Numbered from the stretch's first letter, positions 40,816 to 50,565 are shown. The stretch is DNA of 64,000 bases from Isochrysis galbana (GCA_018136815.1 CM030938.1:1958202-2022201), one strand, 5' to 3'. Notes: generated by a model from the letters alone, not told the origin. Translations and numbers: made by a program.

Positions 40816-43800
40816 ATGACTGCGCGAGGCGGAGAAGCGATCCGATGCGTGGTGCGGATTGCGCGGAGCGAGCTTGGGTACGCCGACGCGACGGAGGGCG
40901 GATCCGTCTTCATCGCGGGCAATGCGCTCGAGCTCGTCCCTCCCGACAAGGCGGAAGGTGCGCCGCGCCGCGCCACACCACGCCTTAGGCACAGCCCAAC
41001 GCCGGCTGAGCTTCTCGTGCTCCCCTTCTCGCGCTCCGTAGGTGAGCGGCATACGCTCTCGAGGATCTTTGATCCACACGCTTCCGATCAAGACGTCTGG
41101 GAGTCCGAGGGCAAGCCGATGATTGATTCGGTCGTCGCGGGCGAAAATGTCTCCATGGTGCTGGCGGGGCACATGCGCTCTGGCCGTGATGCCCTTTTTG
41201 GAGCAATGGCCTCGCTCTCGATGGAGGAGCTGTTCGAGGCAATGCACTTGCGGCAGAAGAACATGAACAATGCTGCCGCTATTGACCCAACTAGTGACGG
41301 CGCGGGCGGGATCGACTTCACCGTCATTGTGCGCTACGTTTCCGTCACGCCAGGCGATCCGAACAACATGACCGACCTGTTGTCCACTGGTTCTTCGAGC
41401 GTGCACTGTACGGTCGACCCCGCTGCGCCCATCGGCGTGCAGCTCCGCGGGGTCACGCAGCACGTGATTTCCAGCCAATCCGAGCTGAATGAGGCGCTCA
41501 AGACGGCGCGCTCCCGCCTGCGCGCGCACCGGCCTCCCGCGCCCTCCTCGGTTCTTCTCGTCGAGCTGCGACAGGGTCGCAAGGGGAGCAAGTACGCGCG
41601 AAACGCCGTCGCCAAGGAGGGCGGCGCTGACGCGGCGGCCGCGGGGCTAGCGGACCTAATTTCTACGCTTATGATTTTCGACATTGAGGCGGGCGCGCTC
41701 GGCGATCCGCTGAGCAATGGGCTTCGGCAGCTCCTCTCCGGACCGAACTCTGCTTCGGCCAATTTCGTTGGGCCAACCCTCCTCCTCCGGGACTCCATCG
41801 GCGGTAACACGCGCACGCTGCTGCTCGGAACGTTGCGACCGGCGGATCACCCTGAATCAGAGGCCACCCTCCGGCTGGTTGCGGGAGGCGCCGGATTCAG
41901 CAACTTTCCCTTGATCAACGATCGGCGAACACGCGGGCTGCTTGCACATCATCGGTGGGTCTCATCCCAACTGCAGGAGCAGCTGTCCATAGCGGAGGGA
42001 CGGCTGCAGCATGGCGTTGACCAGCTGCAGGAAGACCGGAAGGCGCTACCCAATCAGTTGCACGGTGCCACGGCGCGTCTGCAGGGGCTGGTCGATCAGT
42101 TGCAGCGTGATGCGGCGGGCAGAAAGGGAGAGCGCGAGAAGCTCATGGCGGAGCTGCTCGAATTGCGCGCGGGCTTCAACGCGGCGAACGGCGAGCTCAT
42201 CACTCTGAAGGTGCGCGCTACTGCCATAAGATTGGAAGGCACCTGCCGGTCGTTTCTTTCGGGCTGGCACGGCCACCTGCTCTCGCTCCCGCCTGGCCAA
42301 ACCCCTACGTGCGCGCACCCTTGTCTTTGCCCATCCTACACCACAGGAAGAGCTCATCGCTGAGAAGAAGGAGAAGGTTGCCCTCTCTCGCGAGCTTATT
42401 GAGACGCAGCTCGCCAACAACGAGGAGGCGAGCGCGCGTACGGAGCGCATGTTCAAGCTCGAGAGCGAGGCCATCGCAGCCACCGACGTATTGAAACAGC
42501 TTCAGGAGAAGGCCGTCGAAACGGAGACGGAACTGGAGCGCTTACGCGAGGCACTCGCCAAGGCGACAACAAGCGCTGAGACGAGCGCGCTAGAAGCCGC
42601 CGAGCTGCGCGCCCAGGCGACGAGCCTTCGCTCCGAGGCCCTCGAAGCCCGCGAGCGGGAGGACGAGTTGTCGCTGGAGCTCCTCAACCAGAGTAATGCG
42701 CGTGCAGCCGCCGAGGCTAACGCCGCGGATTTGGAGGCGAGGCTCGCTGCGCAGGAGAACGAGACAGTAGCTCAGCGTTCGCGCGCCGAGGCGAGCATCG
42801 CCGAGGCCGAATCGGCGCGGGCTGAGGCGCTCGAGCTCGCCGAGGAGGTGTCGCAGCTGAAGCTTTCGATTGAGAAGCAGGCGCTCGCCTTGCAGAAGGA
42901 TCGTCTGGCGCTTCAGCGGTCCGCGGTGGAGACGGCTGAGGCCCAGCTCTCGCGCGTGCAGGAGGCGGAGGCTCGGGCTGAAGCGGTAGGGCGCGCTCGA
43001 GCCGAGGCCGAAAGGCAACGAGACGACGGCGCGCTTCGCGCAAGTACTGAGCTCGGGGAGATGCGTGAGGTCGAGGCGGCTCTGAGGCAACAGCTTAGCG
43101 AGCATGCAGCACAAGTCGAGGCCTTGCAACGACACATCGACCTGATCGGCAAGGCAAAGGAGGAGGGCACCGTGAGCGATGAGGACCGGGAGGCGGCCTT
43201 GGAGAAGGTGCGCAAGCTTAAGTCCAAAGAGGTTAAGGAGGCACTCGCGGAGCGCGGATTTCCCGTGCCCGAGAAAGGCAAGAGGGACCAGCTTCTACGT
43301 ACCCTCGAGGAGGCAGTTCTCGCCGACCTCGAGGCTACGGCGAAGAGGCGTGCCGAAGAGGCGGAGGCCGTGGCGGCAACGAGCGGCGGTGGCACGAAAC
43401 AAGCCCTCATGGACGAGCTGATGGCCTACGAGCGGCGTGTCAACGCTACGCTTGAGGTGAACCGCGGGTTGGTGGAGGCGTACTGGCGGCTACGAGCCAT
43501 TGCAGGAGAGGATAATCTGCCATCACATGCTGAAGTGCTAGGCGAAGTCTCCGTTGACCGCGCCACTGGCCGGCGGGCGGTGATGACGGAGCTCGAGAAG
43601 ATGCTTGCGCGGGAGAAGGAGGCAGCAGCGTTACAGGTTAAAAAGGCACAGAAGCAAGCCACCGAAGCGCAAGCAGCGCTGATCAAACAGGCGCGCGAGA
43701 CTCAGGATATGCTGAAACGCCAGCAAGCATCGATCCAAGAGGCCGTGCAAAGCCGGGAACAGGAGGCGGCCGAGCACGAGGCCAAGATGAAAGCGGCCGA

Positions 43801-44446
43801 GGAGGCAACAAAAGCGTCGAGCGCGCGCATCGCTGAGCTCGAGGCACGCGTCACGGAGTTAACCGAGCAGCTCGTGGAGACGAACCAGTACGATGAGAAG
43901 AAGATGCTCAAGGAGCTGGTCGAAAGCAATGGGACGGATGAGTTGGAGCTCGAGTCGTACAAGAAGGCGGTGAAGAAGCTGGAGGAGGAAAAGGCGGCGT
44001 TGGCCGCACGGCTAGAAGAGGCGGACACCATGGCTGCACCGCCATTCGCAACCAAGCCCGGTGAGTATGAGGCAGTCATCGCAGAGCGCAATGCGCAGCT
44101 ACGCGAGCTCAAATGGAAAGTGGCCGAGCACACCCAATCAGAGGCGGCTCTCGAACGCGAGCGCACCGAAATGAAACGACGAGCCTTTGCCGCGGAAGAC
44201 CAGCTCGCAGAATTGCAGCGCTACCTCTCCGTCAATATCGCTAGATACCAAAAGGAAATTTTACGCCTCCGAGAAATGCTCAAGGCGAAAGGGGTTTCAG
44301 CGTCGGGGGCGCCGCTAGGAAATGGGGCTGAAGGGGGCGATATTCGTGGCGAACCTGGCGCACTCAGAGGCGAAGCTGGGCTGCTGCCGCGCGAAGGGCG
44401 CTTGCTACCCAAGGACCAAAGCTTGCTGCCGACCACTGGCAGGTGA
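40816..44446 (+). CDS. Kinesin-like protein with degenerate nucleotide site and long coiled coil
   Basis: Exons 40816-42210 and 42347-44446 (136-bp GT-AG intron, phase 0) give 1164 residues. Residues 5-370 follow the kinesin motor: IFDPHASDQDVWES and PMIDSVVAGENVSMVLAG lead to the P-loop position, then DIEAGAL at the switch II place (normally DLAGSE), and LLRDSIGGNTRTLLLGTLRP, which matches the kinesin LQDSLGGNAKT stretch. The P-loop reads GHMRSGRD, lacking the Lys and Thr that bind phosphate. The switch I serines are lost too. It should therefore not hydrolyse ATP. After residue 390 it is almost all coiled coil. A stretch near 749-790 (KLKSKEVKEALAERGFPVP) resembles a SAP motif. It is probably a microtubule- or axoneme-associated structural protein. 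Confidence 0.7.
42211..42346 (+). other. Intron of the kinesin-like gene
   Basis: Donor CTGAAG|GTGCGC, acceptor CTACACCACAG|GAAGAG. The frames before and after are exactly in phase, and the intron frame reaches a stop at 42361. Confidence 0.75.
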
Positions 44447-44699
44447 CACGTTGCTGACACGTGTCGCAAGGCCAAGGGCGTGGGGCGCACGACGGGCAAA
44501 CGAGCGCAAGAGCCGCAAGTTCTCATGGCTACAAACCGCTGGCGTGCACCCAGCCACGACGCATTGCGCATTCGCGCCCCTGCGCGATTACTAGCTACTG
44601 CCATGGGCGTCCAAGGTCTAGGGCTAGCGCGCGCGCACTACGTCGCATAGCCTTGGCGCTTGCTAGTTCTGACCCATCCTACGATATACGATATCTCTC
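44447..44699. other. 3' flank of the kinesin-like gene
   Basis: About 250 bp with no gene, probably the 3' untranslated region. Confidence 0.35.
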
Positions 44700-45692
44700 G
44701 TGCCATCCCAGATGCCCCGTCAGGTCTCAGGTCATCAGGTCTTGGCGACCTGATACTTGATATCAGGTGATATCTAGACCTGATATCCGGTGGTCCAACA
44801 CTAATATTTTAATATTCTAATGAGCGATTCTAAGATCAGGCACCGCATTTGAGGAAATGGACTACGTCTAGAAGCGGAGAGGAGTTCGTGCGGAAGCGGA
44901 GGGGAGAGCCCCCCCCCCCAGCGGCCGCCACCCCGCGGGACCCCCCCCCCCGCGCGCACCCGCCTCTGCCGCTCCGCCGACAGGCGCACCCGCCCCGCAC
45001 CCCCCCCCCCCCCTCCGGCCCGCCACTGCCGCCGCCGTTCCCGCCCGCTCCGCCGCCAGCGCATCCCCTCCTCCTACCTCTGCTCGCGCCCCACCGCCGT
45101 CCCCTGCGCAGCCGCCCTCCTCGCTGGCTCACCCGCCTCACTGCCAGCCTCGCTGCTGCGCTTGCGCCTGCCCCAGCGCCACCCCGCCTCCCCCACCTCA
45201 ACACCAGTCGCTCTCCCCCCGGCAAGCAGCGTCGCCGCCACCGCCAGCCTCGCCTCCACCCAGCCTCGCAGCCACCAGCCTCGCCTCCACCAGCCTCGCC
45301 TCCACCAGCCTCACCGCCACCAGCCTCGCCGCCACCAGCCTCGCCGCCGCCAGCCTCGCCGCCACCAGCCTCGTTACCACCAGCCTCGTTACCACCAGCC
45401 TCGTTACCACCAGCCTCGCCTCCACCAGCCTCGCCTCCACCAGCCTCGCCTCCACCAGCCTCGCCGCCACCCGCCACCAGCCTCGCCTCCACCCAGCCTC
45501 GCAGCCCATCATCCATCATCACTGAGAGGCATGGCCGCTCGCTCGGCGTTCGGGTCGGTGAGTGCCCGCCCGTTAACTGACGAGAATTTTATTTATTCTA
45601 AAGCTAGTAGTAATAATATCAGTCTGATATCAGGTCTAGTAGGTCTGATAATAACCTGATATCAGAGCCTCACGGGGCATCCGGGCGTGCCA
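44697..45692. mobile_element. Possible foldback/MITE-like element around a minisatellite
   Basis: The ends are imperfect inverted repeats of about 120 bp. Left: GTGCCATCCCAGATGCCCCGT then several GACCTGATAT/GATATCAGG motifs. Right, read inverted: GGCACGCCCGGATGCCCCGT then the same motifs. The interior is GC-rich and simple. I could not identify a target-site duplication, so the call is tentative. Confidence 0.4.
45240..45510. repeat. 12-bp minisatellite (CCACCAGCCTCG type)
   Basis: About 20 tandem copies of a 12-bp unit with small variants (CTCCACCAGCCT, CGCCACCAGCCT, TTACCACCAGCC). Open frames across it on both strands are artefacts of a unit length divisible by three. Confidence 0.8.
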
Positions 45693-45860
45693 TGTGCATG
45701 TTTACTGGATTCGAAACTATTCTATGCGATATCGAAATCTTCTATAGCTACGGCTGACAGCTGAGCACAGACGTTCCTAAAATACAGCCAACCGCCCCAA
45801 CATCATGCTCTCGCCAGTCCCCAGTCGGCACGCATGCGGCTACGATGGTGCTAGGCGCGC

Positions 45861-45929
45861 GTGATGTCGTCTCCACTCGCAAGGATGACGATGTAGTCGT
45901 CTTTCTCCTCGCTAGCATCATACCATCAC
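45861..45929 (-). promoter_or_regulatory. SECIS element, type II, in the 3' UTR of the peroxiredoxin gene
   Basis: Read on the minus strand. Helix I is GTGATG (45929-45924) with CATCAC (45866-45861). The SECIS core is ATGA (45921-45918) opposite GA (45873-45872). Helix II is TGCTAGCGAGGA with TCCTTGCGAGTG: twelve positions, wobble at the base and one A-G mismatch. An unpaired AAA follows 13 nt after the core. Beyond it GACGA and TCGTC form the small extra stem that defines type II SECIS. It lies about 120 nt after the stop codon. All required features occur in the right order and spacing. Confidence 0.85.
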
Positions 45930-46048
45930 AGGCACACAAGCACATCGGCACGGCCCACACCATTTGTGGATGGCAGCTTGGCAACACGGCCAATGTGGCC
46001 CAAACCTCGTCAAAGCCGGCTGCGCGCGATGCTAGAGTCAGCAATCGT

Positions 46049-46648
46049 TCAGCACCCCTTGATGAGCGTGAGCATGTTCTCAACGCAGGTGCACTCAGGG
46101 AAGGCATCGCCAGCCGGATCAGCCTCGCCATTTGGGCCGGGGCCCTCGGCAACCTGGAACACCTTGACCACGCCATCAACCAAATAGGTGGCAGTCCGCT
46201 TGCAGCGCATGGTGTGCCAGCCAAGAGCCTTGTTGGGCCCAGCACCTTTTTCTCCGGCGCCGGCCGTCTTGTTGGTCGGACCGGTCAGAACAATGCCCAT
46301 CGCTTGCGTGAGCTCAGCGTCGGTGTCGGCGAGGAACTCAATCAGGTCAGAGCCCGCAAGGCCCATTTCCTTCTTCCATGCCGTCATGACCGCGCCGTCG
46401 TTGACGCAGACAATCCAGACGCCGTCGATCCCTGCCTCCTCGAGGCGGCCGTCAATCTCGGCAGCCTTGAGGCCAGGGACCTGGCACGTGGATCAGGTGG
46501 GCGTGAACGCACCCGGAAGGGTGACGAGCAGATGCTTGCCCTTGCCGACAAAGGCTGACATTGGCTGGGGCGCGTCGGGCGTGTTGCCCGCGAAACCTTT
46601 GTGCACGACGGCATTGAGGCCAGGGAGCGGCTTCCCCACTTCAACCAT
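46049..46648 (-). CDS. Selenocysteine-containing type II peroxiredoxin (Prx5/PrxII-like)
   Basis: 199 codons from the ATG at 46648 (MVEVGKPLPGLNAVV) to the stop at 46049. The peroxidatic motif of this family is PGAFTPTCS. Here it reads PGAFTPT, then TGA (46495-46493, residue 52), then STCQVPGLKAAEIDGR. The frame is open on both sides and conserved to the end (FLADTDAELTQAMGIVLTG, TYLVDGVVKVFQVAEG). The TGA thus sits exactly where the catalytic Cys belongs, and with the downstream SECIS it should encode Sec. Cys 55 makes a U-x-x-C pair. The enzyme would reduce peroxides with electrons from thioredoxin or glutaredoxin; a thioredoxin gene lies at 51107. An alternative, less likely given the SECIS, is a pseudogene with a stop. 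A possible 5' targeting exon is discussed in the findings. Confidence 0.85.
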
Positions 46649-47290
46649 CTCGCAGCGAGCGAGCAGAAAGACCTGGAAAGCAGGGTGGGCATCATGTATG
46701 CACGAGAGCCCGCTGGCTGCCCGGCCTTGATCTCACGAGGTCGGGAGACGCAGCTGGTGCCACACGCACGGCTGCTTTAGGAAGCAAGAGAGTAGGGTGT
46801 GGAGAGCGTAGGACGGGGAGTGAGGGCGTGATGCGGTATGTGCCTGTGTGTGTGTGCTCGCGCGCGCGTGCGTGCGCGTGGAGGACGGCGAGCGGGCGGC
46901 GGCGGGGGATGGGTGGGTGGGTGGGTGGGTGGGTGGGGTTGCCACCTCACCTCTCTTTCTCCGGGCGGTGAAGCGGCGGCGAAGGGCCGGCGGCGGGGCG
47001 GAAGAAGGGGGTGGGGGGGAGGGGGGAGGGGGGGGATATTGGGGGCGAGGGGGGGGGGGGGGGGAGGGAGGGGAGGGAGAGGGAGGGGAGGTGTTAGAGT
47101 TTTTCTGGTTGTGAGAACAATTACTAACGGGAGGGGAGGGAGAGGGAGAGGGAGGGAGAGGGAGAGGGAGGGGAGGGGAGGGGGAAGAGGGAGACGTCCC
47201 CGCTCTGTGCGTCTCGAAGTCTCCTCGAAACGCGTGTCCCCCCATCCAGAGAAGCGGATCGGGGCGCCTACGGACTACGCCTAGCTAGCC
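46649..47290. promoter_or_regulatory. Peroxiredoxin upstream region with strong G-tracts
   Basis: 46850-46940 has CGCG/TGTG repeats and (GGGT)n. 47015-47190 is a near-continuous series of G-runs (GGGGGGAGGGGGGAGG, GAGGGAGAGGGAGG) on the plus strand, i.e. C-rich on the gene strand. It can be promoter or leader sequence and is likely able to form G-quadruplexes. Confidence 0.45.
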
Positions 47291-47395
47291 TTTTTTATAT
47301 GAAAAAACCCAGAGCTGTGGGGGATGGGGCTGTGAACAAACCTCTGAAGAGTCTGGACAAGGGGGGGGGGGGGGCTCGAGCGTTCTGTGTCGCAT

Positions 47396-47580
47396 TCGTC
47401 GTAGATGATGCGATTTCCAGGTTCTTATTTCCAGGTCCTCCGCCGTGCGGCCACACGGTGAAGCTCAGGCATACCTAGGTTGGTAGGGTTCGTCCCTAGC
47501 GATCTAGAATTCGAATTCGAGTTCTCGTTTCGTTCAGTCTAGCCTGTTTGTCAGGTCGTCAGGTCTAGATTTCAGGTTTC
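47396..47580 (-). repeat. Fragment of GC-rich family 2 (inverted)
   Basis: Reverse complement of 39250-39445: ATGATGCGATTTCCAGG, GTGCGGCCACACGGTGAAGC, TAGGTTGGTAGGGTTCGTCC and GAATTCGAGTTCTCGTTTCG are all shared. Confidence 0.65.
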
Positions 47581-47685
47581 CTCCTTTCGGCTTTCGGGCA
47601 ATCTCGACCCAAAGGAGCCGGGTCGCCTGTCGCTCGCAGCGCGCTTGTCTCAGGCTCTCGGGGTACCTTGAGGGGGCTTATTTAG

Positions 47686-48221
47686 CTTCTTGCTGTGAAA
47701 CACAGGAACAGTGTTTTTTTTCGGAGGCCAAAAACAGTGCTTTTCACTGTTTTTCAAACGCCCTCCATTTATGCCACTGTTTTTTTAGAGTGGGGCTGTG
47801 GGGCTGGGGCTGGGGGCCGCCCGTGCGCGGCGCGCGCGAGCGCGGCGTGCGCGCGTGCGCGCAGGACCAGGCGCGCTCGAGCGCGGGGTGCGCGCGGGAC
47901 AGCGGCCACCACCACCACACCACCACGCGCGCGGATCGCGACGCGTGCGTGGGCTTGGGGTTGTGAACACCGATAGCGGCTCGCCATCGGCCGAGGGGAG
48001 GAGAGGGGGCAGCGGCGGCGGCGGCCTACGTATGCGTAGGACGCAGGACGCGGAGGAGCGAGGAGCGGAGGCGGAGGCGTTCCGCGCGGGGGGGAAAGGC
48101 CCCCTTGCGGTATATGTGGCCCCACTGTTTTTCGCACTGTTTTTTACTGTTTTTTTTCGATTCCCAAAAACAGCTGTTTTTAATGTTTTTCTAGCCCTCA
48201 CCCGCTGTTTTTCACAGCTAG
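47686..48221. mobile_element. Possible small hAT-like non-autonomous element
   Basis: The ends TGCTGTGAAACACAG and, inverted, AGCTGTGAAAAACAG are similar, and both flanks carry many ACTGTTTTT motifs that could be subterminal repeats. The interior is GC-rich, with alternating GC runs. I see no clear 8-bp target duplication, so the borders are uncertain. Confidence 0.35.
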
Positions 48222-48225
48222 GGGC

Positions 48226-48786
48226 TGTCGCATCCGCGATCGACTTCCGACCTTAGGCGTCTTCGAGCCTAGTCGTTCTTGTTGCCGCGGAGTTTTACTC
48301 GTAATTTGTAGAATTCTTCATTCGTAACTCGCCCCTCGCTCCTTGCCGTTGCGCCCCTTTGTGGCCTGTCTCGTTCCTGTTTCGCTCCTTTGCACCTTGG
48401 GCCTTGCTCGGCCTTTGGTCCCTCCTTGCTGTCGTTCCCCCGCGCTCGCTCTCGCCCTCGTCGTAGGTGTTCGTCGCTGCGGACTTTTCCCCCGCGCGAA
48501 GCCTACCCTCTCGCCCCTTTCGGTTTACGCACGTAGATTCCCTCCTTACTTTCTACCTACTCGTTCGCGGTAACCGCCGTTCGCCGTCGGCTCTTCCGTC
48601 GCATCGTCGCTCTCTTGTCGGCTTTCTCTTCCTTGTTTCCTTCCTTCTGTGTCTTCCCCGCCCAAGTGGGGAAAGATACGTTAGTGTGGAGGAATGTTGG
48701 GTGAGAGTCGAGTGCGTGCGTGTCTCGGATTGTTGTCGGACTAGTCGGGTTGGTACCCTATCGGCCTCTGTCGCCCTCGTCCCTCG
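48226..48786 (+). repeat. Second LINE-like 5' region repeat, copy 2
   Basis: 561 bp matching 22919-23477 with a few substitutions. The break at CGTCCCTCG is the same in both copies, but here it continues into a leader and an ATG at 48901. Confidence 0.7.
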
Positions 48787-48900
48787 CCCCAGTCGCTCCT
48801 CGCTCCCTCGTTCTCGCTCTCACTCTCGCTCCGTCGTAACAAGCAATCTTACAACACCAATCCAATCCACTCACGCACCCACCCACACCCGCTGTCCGCC

Positions 48901-49365
48901 ATGTCCGCTCCGTCCTCGCGCTCGCCCTCGCCAATGCCCGCCATCCATCTTCCAACCATGGAAGATGGTCAGCCCGTTCAACCCGCCAAGGCCCAAAAGG
49001 CCGTGCCTTCCGCCGCCTACCTTCCGTCCCATCCGGTTCCTCCTGTCCCATCCATAACCTCCAGTCCGTCAGGTGAAGAATCTGAGTCGTCGCGTCCCGC
49101 GCCGGACCCGCCACAGGAGCTCCAGAGCCCCAAATCCACAGAGTCGGGCCCGCTACCCGCTCTGCTTCCCACCGATGCCGAACCCCTCGTCCACTCGCAC
49201 GCCGAGGCCGCAGCCACCGCTCCCCCGGACCCTTCCGAGCTCGGCGCCGCGCCTCCATCCTCGCCCCCGTCGCCCTCCGGTGCAGTGAGGAGCGGGCCAA
49301 TGCCCGCTCCCACTGAAACCTTGCCCGCTTTGTTTGGCTTTCCCGCACTACCCGCCCCCGCCTGA
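48901..49365 (+). CDS. Proline/serine-rich ORF1-like frame of a truncated LINE
   Basis: 154 codons starting MSAPSSRSPSPMPAIHLP, rich in Pro, Ser, Ala and Glu, ending PALFGFPALPAPA. It follows a retroelement 5' repeat, and its composition resembles the start of the 1066-residue ORF of element C. No zinc knuckle, endonuclease or RT follows, so the element is truncated. The 160 bp after it (to about 49527) may be its 3' end. The function is inferred from position only. Confidence 0.4.
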   Translation: MSAPSSRSPSPMPAIHLPTMEDGQPVQPAKAQKAVPSAAYLPSHPVPPVPSITSSPSGEESESSRPAPDPPQELQSPKSTESGPLPALLPTDAEPLVHSHAEAAATAPPDPSELGAAPPSSPPSPSGAVRSGPMPAPTETLPALFGFPALPAPA

Positions 49366-49527
49366 AGACGAGGGCGGTGCCCCACCCCCACCCTCCGACT
49401 CAGAGGGTCGCGGTTGCTTGATAATTTGCTTGGTTTGGGTGAATGATTCTGGTGTGTTCGTGGGTCGGTGTATCCTGTTGTTCTCAGCATCATCGTTGTC
49501 CGTCGTTGTTCGCTGCGTCGCTGCACT

Positions 49528-49869
49528 CTAGCAGCCTAGGCTAGCCTTACTAAAGCCCTCAAGGTCACCGGCCTTGTGACCATACGCGCTCAGGCTACCG
49601 ATGACGAGTACGGCCATTTGAAACGGCGCAGGCGTACCGCAACCACTCGCGCCGGGCGCCGCTTCGATTGCCTCGAGCTGTCGCTCGATTGCAAGAGAGG
49701 CCGCGGCGGTCAGCCTGTCCTCAGGGTCGCAGACGCGCCGGCCACTCGTCAGGTTGCACGGTGTCTGCGGCTCGCCCGCCACCCCGGCGCAGAGCAGCAG
49801 TAGCTGTGCGAGCCGCACGAAGCCCATCGGCGGCCCCGGGAGCGCCGCCGCCTCCCTCTCTCCGCCCAT
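49528..49869 (-). pseudogene. Truncated secreted TPM-domain-like protein
   Basis: The likely start is ATG 49827 (MGFVRLAQLLLLCAGVAG, a clear signal peptide) or 49869. After the predicted cleavage site come NLTSGRRVCDPEDRLTAAAS, ERQLEAIEAAP and PFQMAVLVIGSL, which resemble the first half of a TPM domain (two helices and a strand, as in membrane-associated repair and phosphatase-like proteins). The frame ends after GDLEGFSKAS near 49535, where sequence associated with the LINE fragment starts. The second half is absent, unless it lies beyond an intron that I cannot see. Confidence 0.45.
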
Positions 49870-49939
49870 CACGCTGTCGTCCGCCGAGGAAATGAGACAT
49901 CGGAACCAGAGTGTAACTCTAGGAGTGTTCTGGTGACAA

Positions 49940-50085
49940 TACTCTGTATTTGTCCTCTCTCTCTCTCTCCCTCCCTCTCTTCTCTCTCTCTCTTCTCTTG
50001 TCACCTATGTTCTCTCTCTTCCTCTCTCCTCTCCCTTCTCTGTCTTCCCTTCTCTCCCTCCTGCTCCCTTCTACTCTAACCTCTA
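49940..50085. repeat. CT-rich simple repeat upstream of the TPM-like gene
   Basis: (CTCT)n with interruptions, on the gene strand a GA-rich tract. It resembles the purine or pyrimidine tracts before other starts in the window and probably belongs to the leader or promoter. Confidence 0.55.
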
Positions 50086-50434
50086 CTCCCGGCATGCTGC
50101 CACGGCGAAGACGAGACCACGACCGCGTCTTCACCTCGGATCGACCGGTTATGGACTAACTGTCAGAGTTTTCTTGTTGTCCTAGTTTAATCCTAGTGCT
50201 GAGGGACCATCCCTCAACGGCAACGGAGCCCCTACCCCGCGATGGGGGTGTGCGCGGTTGGTGCATCCATACCCACGGCCCGCGCCCGACGTCTCCCAGT
50301 ACCTCCTCCTCCTCCTCCTCCCTCCCCACCCCCCATGTCCATGTCCCATGTTCATACACTGGCTGCTGGCGGATAAAAATCCACCGCTCCATCTACACAT
50401 CTACACCTCGCACTCGCACTCGCACCACTGCCAA

Positions 50435-50565
50435 CATTACCTACCGTGCATAGCGGGCTAATAATTATTTTGAGGTATCTATTGTTCGGGGCGTGCAGCC
50501 CCATTTTTTCGCGGTGGGCTTCGAGGCCAAGGCGCGGCACTAGTATCTGATATTCAGCCGTTTCG
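50435..50565 (-). pseudogene. LINE RT C-terminal fragment
   Basis: A minus-strand frame contains AHREKMGLHAPNNRYLKIII and SPLCTVGN, matching RERLGLHAPSTKHLRKMITP and LYTVDKD of element B. Only this short piece is present. 50160-50430 beside it has no recognised content. Confidence 0.55.

Noticed and set aside
42502-43410. Antisense ORFs within the pseudokinesin coiled coil
   Set aside because: Ser/Arg-rich mirror frames caused by GC-rich Glu/Ala codons.
45240-45510. CRISPR-like array
   Set aside because: 12-bp units without spacers in a eukaryotic genome: a minisatellite.
44849-45580. Proline/alanine-rich 243-residue ORF and its Gly-rich antisense partner
   Set aside because: Both follow from a 12-bp tandem unit; no start context or domain.
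45720-45812. Alternative SECIS using ATGATG near 45806
   Set aside because: It has an outer GAGC/GCTC stem but no GA opposite the ATGA and no AA loop at the right distance. The candidate at 45861-45929 fulfils all criteria.
46049-46051. Second selenocysteine at the final TGA (Gly-Cys-TGA) of the peroxiredoxin
   Set aside because: The family normally ends here, and the sequence after the TGA shows no conservation. I treat it as the stop.
47686-48221. Confident hAT call for this element
   Set aside because: The ends are similar and have subterminal motifs, but I found no 8-bp duplication, so it is listed only as possible.
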